Shown here: positions 16,531 to 23,944 of the stretch, in pieces
Layout of the letters: every line of letters begins with the position of its first letter
How positions within the stretch are numbered: the first letter of the stretch is position 1
Assembly (NCBI GenBank): GCA_027854065.1
Contig: JAQGEF010000035.1
Span: 1 to 36,516, forward strand
Source of the DNA: Polluticaenibacter yanchengensis
Lineage (GTDB): Bacteria > Bacteroidota > Bacteroidia > Chitinophagales > Chitinophagaceae
Reading direction: 5' to 3'
Length of the DNA stretch: 36,516 bases
Position numbers and translations under genes: made by a program
Notes under the pieces: generated by a model
Told to the model about the DNA's origin: nothing
Database searches by the model: none
Seen by the model: only the letters and a program-made list of their open reading frames with translations

Positions 16531-17592
16531 CTAAGGTTTGCCTAAGCTTTTTCTACTTATAAAGTCCTCATCAGTTAAAGTATGTAAGAATGCAATGATT
16601 TGCTGTTTCTCCTCGTTATTTATAGTAATACCTATTTTCCCATTTTGGATTAAAACGGGTGACAAACTTTCAGAGTATTTTATATTTTCTGTGTAATGAT
16701 TTAAAACTTCTTCAATGGTTTTAAATCTTCCGTCATGCATGTATGGTGCCGTCAGCATAATATTCCTTAACGTAGGTGTTTTATATGCGCCCATATCTTT
16801 CATATTATACGATACTCTGTATCTGCCAAAATTCAAATCATCTATGCCTGGATTTGAAAAGTCGTTATCTATACCATTGTTATGATAGAGGTTGTCTGTA
16901 AATAAATCTGTACTATGACAGCCCTGGCATTTTTGCTTTACCAACACCATCCCTTTTAGTTCCTGCTTATTTAGACTGGCTCCATTTTCTTTTCGCACAT
17001 ATTTATCATATCGGCTGTTTGCAGAAACCATTGTTCTTTGAAACTGTGCCAATGCTTTTACCACGTTGGCAGAAGATATATCCTCATCGAATGCCTCTTT
17101 AAAAGCTGTTATGTAACCAGGAACTGCCTTGAGTTCGTCCATTAACTCAAACAGATTCTGGCCCATTTCATTGTGTTCCGTTAATGGTCCAAATGCCTGA
17201 GATTCAAGGTTGGTAGAACCGCCATCCCAAAACAATCCGTTATTAGCCCAGGCCATATTTATTAATGTTGGGGAATGACGTGATAGCGTTGTACCGGATA
17301 CACCGATATTTGTGAGGCTTATTCCATCGCTGAAAGCCAGGTTCTGATGGTGACAACTGGCACAGGATATTTTATTATTGCCAGATAGACGCACATCATA
17401 AAACAATTGGCGGCCAAGCTCGATTCCCTCTTTCGTAAGTGGGTTATAGGTTTCATACTGTGGTGCGGGAAAATTAACCGGGACCGGCAGCCTGTAAGGC
17501 TGCGGTGCCGGTTTTTCTAACTCAGATTTCCTACAGGCGACTAGTAGTCCGCTGAAAATAATAATCTGTAGTATGTGTGAAAATAATTTCAA
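16531..17592 (-). CDS. MbnH-like di-heme c-type enzyme, copy 2
   Basis: A 353-residue di-heme MauG-family lipoprotein (Cys20 in LLVACRK). Haem motifs are CASCH at 77-81 and CQGCH at 222-226. Shared with copy 1 are the ELGRQLFYDVRLS opening, SPTLINMAW, FWDGG, LTEHNEMG and TLRNIMLTAPYMHDGRF. The two copies are clearly paralogous but well diverged, so the duplication is old or the pairs came in separately. It follows the MbnP-like copy 2 gene by nine bases. The pairing of each MbnH-like gene with the MbnP-like gene directly upstream suggests two enzyme-substrate pairs, not interchangeable parts; this is inference. Confidence 0.87.
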   Translation of the reverse strand: MKLFSHILQIIIFSGLLVACRKSELEKPAPQPYRLPVPVNFPAPQYETYNPLTKEGIELGRQLFYDVRLSGNNKISCASCHHQNLAFSDGISLTNIGVSGTTLSRHSPTLINMAWANNGLFWDGGSTNLESQAFGPLTEHNEMGQNLFELMDELKAVPGYITAFKEAFDEDISSANVVKALAQFQRTMVSANSRYDKYVRKENGASLNKQELKGMVLVKQKCQGCHSTDLFTDNLYHNNGIDNDFSNPGIDDLNFGRYRVSYNMKDMGAYKTPTLRNIMLTAPYMHDGRFKTIEEVLNHYTENIKYSESLSPVLIQNGKIGITINNEEKQQIIAFLHTLTDEDFISRKSLGKP

Positions 17593-17601
17593 TTTTTAAG
17601 T

Positions 17602-18375
17602 TTATTGTCCTGAAACTACGGCAAAGGATTTAGTATAATTCTCTGCTAATTTGCTCATAACTGTTGCTTGGCTAGCCCCGATTGTAGGAGTAGCAATCAG
17701 GTCTATACCATCCAGTACTTTAACTACATCCAGTGTTAAGTCAATTTTAGCAGATGTTTGAGAGCCTACTTTAACGGTTGCCGGTAAGTTTAAGGTGACT
17801 GATTTATAATTGGTATTTAAGCCTGTCTCTGCTTTAATTGTTTTGGATGGGAGTCCTGCATTTATAGTACCCCCAATAGCAGAGAAAATATAACTGGTAT
17901 GCCACATCCATGATACATTCGTCATGCCGTTTAACTGAGATAACTCTCCAACCTGTAAGCTCAGGTTATCATTGTATTTAGATTCGACTCCGATAGAAAA
18001 CTTTAAAGCCTTGTATTCTCCTACTGGAATGTTACTGATTGTTACATCATCTCTTTTAGTTGCGGGGTATGTATAGGCGCCGTCCTGAACAGGTACTGCT
18101 ATCGTTTCTTCTATCAGGTAGTAACTGTTTGGAACAGCATATTCGCTTCCGTTGGCGTTTACTAAAATAACATTACTTACCCAATAACGCAGTTTATTAA
18201 AACTGTAAGTATTCCTGCCAATTATATACTCTTTGTTTAATTCAAATTCAGATGTACCTACCTTAGAGTCGAATTTAATAGTAGCTTGTCCTGGACCGTC
18301 AATGATTTCGGTGTCTTTTTTACAGGCAGTAAATAATGTGGCAGCCGCTAATACGGCGATTAATATTTTTTTCAT
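17602..18375 (-). CDS. MbnP-like lipoprotein, copy 2 (divergent)
   Basis: A 257-residue predicted lipoprotein (Cys18 in LFTACKK) related to MbnP. It retains ATIKFDSKVG, NKLRYWVSNVIL, FSIGVES and the tryptophan block NVSWMWHTSYIF with Trp156 and Trp158. Compared with copy 1 it lacks the GMDDGM segment before the block and has no histidines at the C-terminus (it ends KSFAVVSGQ). Metal binding may therefore differ or be absent. It is the first of the four MbnP/MbnH genes and is separated by 94 bases, containing a small hairpin, from a 57-residue membrane ORF. Assignment is by domain pattern and by its di-heme neighbour. Confidence 0.78.
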   Translation of the reverse strand: MKKILIAVLAAATLFTACKKDTEIIDGPGQATIKFDSKVGTSEFELNKEYIIGRNTYSFNKLRYWVSNVILVNANGSEYAVPNSYYLIEETIAVPVQDGAYTYPATKRDDVTISNIPVGEYKALKFSIGVESKYNDNLSLQVGELSQLNGMTNVSWMWHTSYIFSAIGGTINAGLPSKTIKAETGLNTNYKSVTLNLPATVKVGSQTSAKIDLTLDVVKVLDGIDLIATPTIGASQATVMSKLAENYTKSFAVVSGQ

Positions 18376-18414
18376 TTTGAATGGTGTATTTAATGTATGT
18401 GCATGTCTTACCTG

Positions 18415-18438
18415 ACCGGCGATAATACTGCGGCCGGT
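18415..18438. repeat. Small hairpin between the 57-residue ORF and MbnP copy 2
   Basis: ACCGGC (18415-18420) and GCCGGT (18433-18438) form a short GC-rich stem with a 12-base loop. No T tract follows, so it is more likely an mRNA processing or stability element than a terminator. Confidence 0.4.
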
Positions 18439-18469
18439 AATAAGTTGTTGTTGCTGTTAAAATCTGTAA

Positions 18470-18643
18470 TTATAATAAACTAATTAAAAACCGGTGGTTA
18501 ATGATTAGTATGAGGGCAATTAAGATCCAGAAAATAACTTTAATGTACACGCGCATTTTTGCAATGACGCGTGCGTCTGAATGAGATGAAGCTTTTGTCA
18601 TCTTCGGTAGTTTTTTTGAAAATAAAAGTGGTAAATAACTCAT
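18470..18643 (-). CDS. Small membrane protein (57 residues), candidate
   Basis: A short frame reading MSYLPLLFSKKLPK, a basic/serine-rich stretch, then a hydrophobic helix IKVIFWILIALILII (about residues 34-48) and a short tail. A second in-frame ATG (residue 15) could be the true start. It fills the space between the CNGKC protein gene and MbnP copy 2 in the same orientation, 34 bases after the former. An inverted repeat CATGATT/AATCATG (18641-18666) overlaps its ATG. I recognise no family. Basic residues before one hydrophobic helix and its operon position support it, but its size leaves real doubt. Confidence 0.45.
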   Translation of the reverse strand: MSYLPLLFSKKLPKMTKASSHSDARVIAKMRVYIKVIFWILIALILIINHRFLISLL

Positions 18644-18677
18644 GATTTTTCGGGAGAATAATCATGTATTATTTCAT

Positions 18678-19079
18678 TTAAAGGTGGAGATAAGGCGATG
18701 TAATGGGAGGGCGCAGTAAGCTGCGGGGCATTTTAATTTCGTTGCCTGCGGGGTGAAATTTTGTATAAGACAGATGGGATAGAATTGTAATGTCAGGGAT
18801 GGTTGTACAGGACTTTGTGAATAGACAAAAATCTGTACCGACTGGTATTTTTTTGACTGCATTATCCTGGCTACCGGTTTCTTCTTCCATCATTTTTTTT
18901 GCCATCTGACATTTTCCGTTACAGCCAAGCCTTGGCTTTTGCTTGTTGACGCAATGAATGGCATATGCTGTTGTATTTACGGCATAATCCAGCATGATCA
19001 GTGCTTTGCTGAACATTTGTACAGCAAATACCATCATTAAAAAAAGGATCATCGTTTTCCTGAACAGCATCAAAAACAT
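18678..19079 (-). CDS. Small secreted CNGKC protein, copy 1
   Basis: A 133-residue protein with a hydrophobic N-terminus (about residues 5-24) followed by ALIMLDYAVN and the motif HCVNKQKPRLGCNGKCQMAKK, with Cys43, Cys53 and Cys57. Proteins with a Cx(8-9)CxGKCxLxK pattern recur in Bacteroidota but I know no assigned function. The cysteines and nearby lysines suggest a metal or redox site. The C-terminus has SLLRPPITS. It is paralogous to the protein at 20261-20758. It probably heads the operon that runs through the MbnP/MbnH genes: a promoter-like element is at 19085-19092. Alternative starts at residues 4 or 10 are possible. Confidence 0.75.
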   Translation of the reverse strand: MFLMLFRKTMILFLMMVFAVQMFSKALIMLDYAVNTTAYAIHCVNKQKPRLGCNGKCQMAKKMMEEETGSQDNAVKKIPVGTDFCLFTKSCTTIPDITILSHLSYTKFHPAGNEIKMPRSLLRPPITSPYLHL

Positions 19080-19084
19080 TTTTG

Positions 19085-19092
19085 CAAAGTTG
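19085..19092 (-). promoter_or_regulatory. Predicted promoter of the CNGKC/MbnP/MbnH operon
   Basis: CAACTTTG on the minus strand matches TAnnTTTG at seven of eight positions, five bases before the ATG at 19079 and inside the 40-base gap after the AraC gene. The transcript would be nearly leaderless. Confidence 0.4.
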
Positions 19093-19119
19093 TGTATTAA
19101 TTATAGAAAACCAGGTTCG

Positions 19120-20013
19120 TTAACCGTTCTTCTTATTTATAAAATCGTGACAATTTTTTCTAAAACTATCCGGCGTTTGCCCAACCTGTCTTTTGAAAAA
19201 AGTGACAAAATAAGATACGCTTTCAAAACCTGAGCGATGGGCAATTTGAGCGACTGTGAGGTTGGTGTGATGTAAAAGGCGCTGGCTTTCTAATGCGATG
19301 CGTTTCCTGATGATCTCGCCGCTTGATAAGCCTCTTGCGTTGTTACAGATTTTGTTGAGGTAATTGGTGGTAATGAACATTTTTGCGGCATATTGCCCGG
19401 GTGTTTTATACTGTAAAAAGTTAGATTCGAGCAGTGCCTCAAACTGCCGGTACTTATCTTCATAGAGGGAGAATTTTTCCCTGAGGTTTAGCTTTGAAAA
19501 AAGCCTTTCAACTTTTGCCAGCAGGATGTTCAGGTAGGAGCGTAGTACGAGGTCTTTCATTTCTGCATTGGTAGAAAATTCCTGTTTTATCAATTGGATA
19601 AATCCTGCTAACTTTTGCCATTGTGCTTCCTGTAGCTTTAAGACAGTCGCATGACTGTGTTTTAGAAAGGAAAAATGGTTCAACACGTTATTATTGTAGC
19701 GTAGTGCAAAAAATGCTTCTTTAAAAAGAAGTACAATTCCGCTGATTGAAGGCGACAGGCTGAGTGAGAGGATGCTGTTTGGCCTGATGCTGATAAATAA
19801 CGGTGCTGTTGTTTCGAATTTTTTATCGTCTATGAATAATGCTCCTTCGGAGCTGTTAATAAACAGGAGCATAAAGCAGTCATATTTATGTGGCTGCTTT
19901 AAATGTGTTAAACCTTGTTGAATACTACTGATATCCGAAATCCAGAAGGATGTATCATTATTGGCAAAAAAGGTCATATCCAACGCCGGGACGTCTGTTG
20001 TGTAATTTACCAT
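19120..20013 (-). CDS. AraC-family transcriptional regulator
   Basis: A 297-residue regulator. The N-terminal part (residues 1-170) resembles a cupin-like sensing domain as in other Bacteroidota AraC proteins (FINSSEGALFIDDKKFE). The C-terminal double helix-turn-helix spans about 195-297, with YAAKMFITTNYLNKICNNARG, LTVAQIAHRSGFESVSYFVTFFKRQVGQTPDSFRK typical of AraC/XylS (given here as two separate helices). It lies 40 bases upstream of the CNGKC copy 1 gene in the same direction, and 247 bases downstream of CNGKC copy 2. It is the best candidate for control of the MbnP/MbnH operon. That link is positional inference, and the effector is unknown. Confidence 0.9.
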   Translation of the reverse strand: MVNYTTDVPALDMTFFANNDTSFWISDISSIQQGLTHLKQPHKYDCFMLLFINSSEGALFIDDKKFETTAPLFISIRPNSILSLSLSPSISGIVLLFKEAFFALRYNNNVLNHFSFLKHSHATVLKLQEAQWQKLAGFIQLIKQEFSTNAEMKDLVLRSYLNILLAKVERLFSKLNLREKFSLYEDKYRQFEALLESNFLQYKTPGQYAAKMFITTNYLNKICNNARGLSSGEIIRKRIALESQRLLHHTNLTVAQIAHRSGFESVSYFVTFFKRQVGQTPDSFRKNCHDFINKKNG

Positions 20014-20260
20014 TTCGTATAAAATTGAGCGTGTTTATACAAGCGGCAATAGCACGGGGCTATTGTTGCTTATGAAACCATCATTTGTACCTCTATTACA
20101 CATTGTTATATGCAATTGCCTCAACAGTATAGTTGCGGGCTCTCTTGTTACAGGAATTCTTCTATTGAGAATGCCGGTTACATGTGTACTTGTTGGGGAT
20201 GCAAACGGATTGGTTTCACTGAACTTGTATCGGTGAAAAGATTAAATAAAATGATGTAAA

Positions 20261-20758
20261 TTAAGAGATGGGCGGGCGTAGTAAATGTGTGGCTGACTGA
20301 TGACTATAACGATTATTATAAGAAAAATACTGTACAGGATTTTGAAGTATTTTTACGGGTTGCATCAATAAAACGGCATCTGTATTGATGAATTGTTCTG
20401 CTGCTTTTTCTGCTTTATGGGTATTGGCTGAGGTGTCGTTTTTTTCTTCTTTTTCCAGTTTTTTGTACATGCCGCATTTGCCATTACATTTCATTTGTGG
20501 CCTGGCTTTGTTGATACAGTTTGCTATGTATGATTGTATATTGAAACCATAATCGAGTATAATAATGCCTTTGGCAAATGTTTGCGTGGCAAAAATTAAT
20601 AACAACAATATGGTAACAACTTTTTTGATGCGCTTAAATTTCGCAGCAAAACTAATTAAAAAAGTTGGGTGTACATGGTGATGATGGCAACTTCTGATAA
20701 TTGGATCTGTCTGGGATGCTCTAACTGTTGAAATGTCTTTAAGTGTGGTGCTTTTCAT
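20261..20758 (-). CDS. Small secreted CNGKC protein, copy 2, with His-rich N-terminus
   Basis: A 165-residue frame. The core matches copy 1: hydrophobic segment (about 46-62), IIILDYGFN, then CINKARPQMKCNGKCGMYKK with Cys81, Cys91 and Cys95, and a C-terminal HLLRPPIS. Unlike copy 1 it has about 40 extra N-terminal residues including SCHHHHVHP (Cys24, His25-28, His30). This could be a metal-binding leader. However, a promoter-like element (20646-20653) lies inside this extension, so translation might start later, though no in-frame ATG is present there. The ATG at 20758 is kept as the best start. No function is assigned. Location next to AraC and the copper-type operon suggests a related role. 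Confidence 0.65.
   Translation of the reverse strand: MKSTTLKDISTVRASQTDPIIRSCHHHHVHPTFLISFAAKFKRIKKVVTILLLLIFATQTFAKGIIILDYGFNIQSYIANCINKARPQMKCNGKCGMYKKLEKEEKNDTSANTHKAEKAAEQFINTDAVLLMQPVKILQNPVQYFSYNNRYSHQSATHLLRPPIS
20646..20653 (-). promoter_or_regulatory. Promoter-like element inside the N-terminal extension of CNGKC copy 2
   Basis: TAGTTTTG on the minus strand is an exact TAnnTTTG match at the position where copy 1 has its own promoter relative to the conserved core. It raises the question of the true start codon. Confidence 0.35.
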
Positions 20759-20774
20759 AAAATTAATTTTGAAC

Positions 20775-20782
20775 TAAGTTTG
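20775..20782 (+). promoter_or_regulatory. Predicted -7 promoter element of the ElaA-type gene
   Basis: TAAGTTTG matches TAnnTTTG exactly, 47 bases before the ATG at 20830, and argues against the in-frame ATG at 20785 as start. Confidence 0.5.
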
Positions 20783-20829
20783 TAATGATAAAAATGAATT
20801 TACTTTACAGCCTACAATTGGATTTAACA

Positions 20830-21279
20830 ATGGAAATTACCTGGAAACAATTATCATTTGAACAGCTATCAAATGTTGACCTATATAAGATTCTTCAACT
20901 AAGGGCAGCGGTGTTTATTATAGAACAAAATTGTATTTACCAGGACCTGGACGATAAGGATTTTAAATCGCATCATGTATGTGCATATAGTGGGAATGAC
21001 CTGGTTGCTTATACAAGAGTGTTGCCTGCGGGCTTGTCCTATGAGGAAGTGTCTATTGGAAGGGTGGTGACATCGGTTAAAGCAAGGGGAAAGGGTATCG
21101 GGAAGTTACTGATGGAAAAATCTATTGAAACGGCCTATGCTTTATTTGGTAATGTAGACATTAAAATCAGCGCACAGTTTTATTTGCTAAAATTTTATCA
21201 AAGCCTGGGATTTGTGGAACAGGGCGAAGTGTACCTGGAAGATAATATTGAACATATACAAATGGTGAAACTGGCTTAA
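20830..21279 (+). CDS. elaA: GNAT family N-acetyltransferase, ElaA type
   Basis: A 149-residue acetyltransferase of the ElaA group in the GNAT superfamily. The N-terminus matches the group (TWKQLSFEQLSNVDLYKILQLR then AVFIIEQNCIYQDLD, quoted in parts). The acetyl-CoA binding motif A is IGRVVTSVKARGKGIGKLLM, and motif B follows at FYQSLGFVEQGEVYLED, ending IEHIQMVK. I place the start at 20830 (MEITWKQL). The upstream ATG at 20785 would sit almost on the predicted promoter. The substrate is not known for most ElaA proteins. It converges on the S41 peptidase gene with a 28-base gap. Confidence 0.88.
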   Translation: MEITWKQLSFEQLSNVDLYKILQLRAAVFIIEQNCIYQDLDDKDFKSHHVCAYSGNDLVAYTRVLPAGLSYEEVSIGRVVTSVKARGKGIGKLLMEKSIETAYALFGNVDIKISAQFYLLKFYQSLGFVEQGEVYLEDNIEHIQMVKLA

Positions 21280-21307
21280 ACCGGTAAGCTGCTTATATTG
21301 CTGGTAC

Positions 21308-22816
21308 TCAGGATTTGGAGATGCGTTTTTCGATATATTGCATCTTAGGGTCAATATTGTTCCTGATAAACTCTGCTGTTGGCGGAATCTCTACATCCGG
21401 AAAGATACCCCGTGGCGTGAAATTTTCTTCTTTATTGAGTACCATTCTAAATAATGGCAACCGGACTTTTATTTTGGAATATGGCAACTGGATATCAGGC
21501 ATATGAATAGCGGTATTGCCGTAACTGCCGCCACCTGTCTCTTCACCTACAACCAATACATTATGCTGCCCAAGCAATGCTTTGGTAAATAGTACGGATG
21601 CGGAAAAGGTACTGCCACCGGTTATGATGTAAATATTGCCATCAAAATGATTTTTCCTGAATGGTTGGTGATGTGTTCTTTCGTAGTATTTTATATGCTT
21701 GTTCCCATTCTGGTCTTTTTTTCCTAAAAACAGGTATTCTAATTTTAACCAGAACCGTCCTTTTACATATTCGGGGTATGGGAAATTGAAGCCAAGCGTA
21801 TAAATTGAATCGGCGAGGCGGTAGCTGTCTTTTTTAAGATAACGGACCAGGTTTGTACTGTTATCCAGCCGGCCGCCACCATTGCTTCTTAATTCTACCA
21901 CAAGGTTTTTTATGCCTTGCTCTTTAATGGCCCGGAAAGATTTCCTGAAAAATTTCTTTGTACCGCTTTTACTGAATGTCTTGATATCTAAAACCGCCAG
22001 GTTTAATGCGGTATCTATTTTCAGGCTCCGGAACTGAAGCTTTTTTTGTTCCCTGGTAAGTTTGGGCAATTTGGGTTTCGGTGATAATGTGTCGGCCTGT
22101 CGTTTTGCTTTAAGGATGGAGTCCTGATAAACAATATCATAGCCTGTGATGGTTGTATCGAAATAATGGCCATTGTTATAACGGCCGGTAATCTTGAATG
22201 TTGTATCTGATTTTGAGCCGTAAGTATTTTTGTACCATAGGGGAAAGTTATTGCTTACGAGCTGGTATTTATGGGTCTGGTTATAGGCATCGGTGCTGAT
22301 GAACTGGAACATGGAGTCCAGATAGTTATTGATGGTCCGCTGATTGATGGAATAAATAATGGTACCTCTTGTTAAAACTGAATCCCGGGTAAACGCATTG
22401 GCGAGAACGACAGCGGAATCTTTGTTCCAGGCTTTAAGGTATAATGGAAAAATGTAGTCGTGTTTGAGTTTGATATATGGCGGGAGGGGTGGTAAGGCTC
22501 TTGCTACGGTATGGCCGCATTTAATGGGTTCTATGGCTTTACTTAACAGCATTCTGAATTGCTGAACATTTAATGAGTCTTTAATGGCGTTGGAGATGGC
22601 GAGAAAGCCGCTGTCCGTTTTTTCCGCGGGTGTAAACCAGCTGTAAGAAGGATGGTTCTTTTTTAGTGTTTCATGAACAATCTGTAATTCTTCTTTCATT
22701 TGTTGCGGTGCCAGTTTGGTATAAGCATGGGGTTGCTTTGTGCCTGCGCAACCGGGTATAAAAACAATGATAATGCAAAAAAACAGGATTGAGTAAATAA
22801 GATGAATTGCTTTCAC
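21308..22816 (-). CDS. S41 family peptidase lipoprotein (GTG start)
   Basis: A 502-residue protein with an N-terminal signal peptide and lipobox (FIPGCAG, Cys about 23), so probably membrane-anchored in the cell envelope. The C-terminal half carries the S41/CtpA-like tail-specific protease fold: LAVLDIKTFSKSG, VVELRSNGGGRLDN, then the likely catalytic serine in ITGGSTFSASVLF, and EETGGGSYGN and TPRGIFPDVEIPP. No PDZ domain is obvious. The start codon is GTG at 22816: in-frame upstream codons reach a stop, and a TACATTTG promoter element sits 17 bases before it. The substrate is unknown. Confidence 0.87.
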   Translation of the reverse strand: MKAIHLIYSILFFCIIIVFIPGCAGTKQPHAYTKLAPQQMKEELQIVHETLKKNHPSYSWFTPAEKTDSGFLAISNAIKDSLNVQQFRMLLSKAIEPIKCGHTVARALPPLPPYIKLKHDYIFPLYLKAWNKDSAVVLANAFTRDSVLTRGTIIYSINQRTINNYLDSMFQFISTDAYNQTHKYQLVSNNFPLWYKNTYGSKSDTTFKITGRYNNGHYFDTTITGYDIVYQDSILKAKRQADTLSPKPKLPKLTREQKKLQFRSLKIDTALNLAVLDIKTFSKSGTKKFFRKSFRAIKEQGIKNLVVELRSNGGGRLDNSTNLVRYLKKDSYRLADSIYTLGFNFPYPEYVKGRFWLKLEYLFLGKKDQNGNKHIKYYERTHHQPFRKNHFDGNIYIITGGSTFSASVLFTKALLGQHNVLVVGEETGGGSYGNTAIHMPDIQLPYSKIKVRLPLFRMVLNKEENFTPRGIFPDVEIPPTAEFIRNNIDPKMQYIEKRISKS

Positions 22817-22833
22817 TAAAATTCTGGTTTATA

Positions 22834-22841
22834 CAAATGTA
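22834..22841 (-). promoter_or_regulatory. Predicted -7 promoter element of the S41 peptidase gene
   Basis: TACATTTG on the minus strand matches TAnnTTTG exactly, 17 bases before the GTG at 22816. It supports the non-ATG start. Confidence 0.5.
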
Positions 22842-23001
22842 ATTTCTAAACTGTAAAAGCGATGAAGTTTATTGCATATAAAATGTTATAACTGATGATT
22901 GGATTAATGGTAAATAGTAGTAATGCGGATGCAGGGAGTGACACAACGATGCTTAATAGCGGTACAAATGACGGCGCAATAAAAAGAAAATATAAGGGGC
23001 A

Positions 23002-23041
23002 CAAAAAAAGACAATACAGATGAATGCTGCATTGTCTTTTT
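23002..23041 (-). terminator. Terminator of the transketolase gene
   Basis: AAAAAGACAATGCAG pairs with CTGTATTGTCTTTTT on the minus strand (one wobble), with a long T tract. It starts 21 bases after the stop at 23062. It could work in both directions. Confidence 0.82.
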
Positions 23042-23061
23042 AAATTATCTGAAGCTGACTT

Positions 23062-23901
23062 TTAGTAATCGCCTAATGTTTCCGGTAACTGGGCTAAAGC
23101 TTTTGCTAACTGGTCGTCGTTAGGAGCAATGCCATGCCATTCGTGTGTTCCTTCCATAAAGTCGATACCGGCGCCCATTGCGGTTTTCATTAGAATAACA
23201 ATTGGTTTGCCTTTGCCGGTCAAAGATTTTGCTTTTTCCAGCGTTGCGACTACTTCATCCATATCGTTGCCTTTTTCCAGGACGATTGTTTCCCAGCCAA
23301 ACACTTTAAATTTTTCTTCGAGGTTGCCCAGGTATAAAACTTTATCGGTAGAGCCGTCAATTTGCTGACCATTCCAATCCACGGTAGCGATGATGTTATC
23401 GGCGTTCTGGTGTGGTGCGCTTAAAATGGCTTCCCAGCATTGTCCTTCGTCTAACTCACCATCACCCATCAGGCAATAAACTAGGCTGTTATCATTGTTG
23501 TATTTTTTGGCAAGAGCGGCGCCTATGGCAACGCTTAATCCCTGGCCTAAAGATCCGCTGGCAACTCTGATACCCGGTAAATGTTCATGCGTGGTTGGAT
23601 GACCCTGAAGGCGGCTGTCCAGCTTGCGGAAGGTGGCAAGTTCTGCTACATCAAAATAGCCGCTACGTGCCAATGCGGAATAAAATACCGGTGAAATATG
23701 GCCGTTACTTAAGAAAAACAAATCTTCACCGTTGCCATCCATTTGAAAATTTGATGGATTGTGGTGCATGATCTTAAAGTACAATGCTGTAAAATAATCT
23801 GTACACCCTAATGATCCACCCGGATGACCGCTTTGAGCACCATGTACCATTCTAACAATATCTCTGCGGATTTGTGAAGCTGTTTCTTGTAAAGTAGCCA
23901 T
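23062..23901 (-). CDS. Transketolase, N-terminal (TPP-binding) subunit
   Basis: A 279-residue protein equal to the N-terminal half of transketolase (pentose phosphate pathway, transfer of two-carbon units between sugar phosphates). Visible features are SGHPGGSLGCTDYFTALYF, FLSNGHISPVFYSAL, RVASGSLGQGLSVAIGAAL and the thiamine diphosphate motif MGDGELDEGQ through ATVDWN. In split transketolases the C-terminal half is a second gene, commonly next to this one. Here the downstream neighbour is an S41 peptidase beyond a terminator, so the partner must lie elsewhere. An exact promoter element is at 23924-23931. Confidence 0.92.
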   Translation of the reverse strand: MATLQETASQIRRDIVRMVHGAQSGHPGGSLGCTDYFTALYFKIMHHNPSNFQMDGNGEDLFFLSNGHISPVFYSALARSGYFDVAELATFRKLDSRLQGHPTTHEHLPGIRVASGSLGQGLSVAIGAALAKKYNNDNSLVYCLMGDGELDEGQCWEAILSAPHQNADNIIATVDWNGQQIDGSTDKVLYLGNLEEKFKVFGWETIVLEKGNDMDEVVATLEKAKSLTGKGKPIVILMKTAMGAGIDFMEGTHEWHGIAPNDDQLAKALAQLPETLGDY

Positions 23902-23923
23902 TGAACTATTTTTTTGAGTTACG

Positions 23924-23931
23924 CAAAACTA
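23924..23931 (-). promoter_or_regulatory. Predicted -7 promoter element of the transketolase subunit gene
   Basis: TAGTTTTG on the minus strand matches TAnnTTTG exactly, 22 bases before the ATG at 23901. Confidence 0.55.
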
Positions 23932-23944
23932 ATATATTGGCATT

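Noticed and set aside
13720..20758. Possible methanobactin biosynthesis locus
   Set aside because: No short Cys-containing precursor followed by MbnB/MbnC-like genes is seen. Only MbnP/MbnH-like genes are present, so the locus is not called a methanobactin operon.
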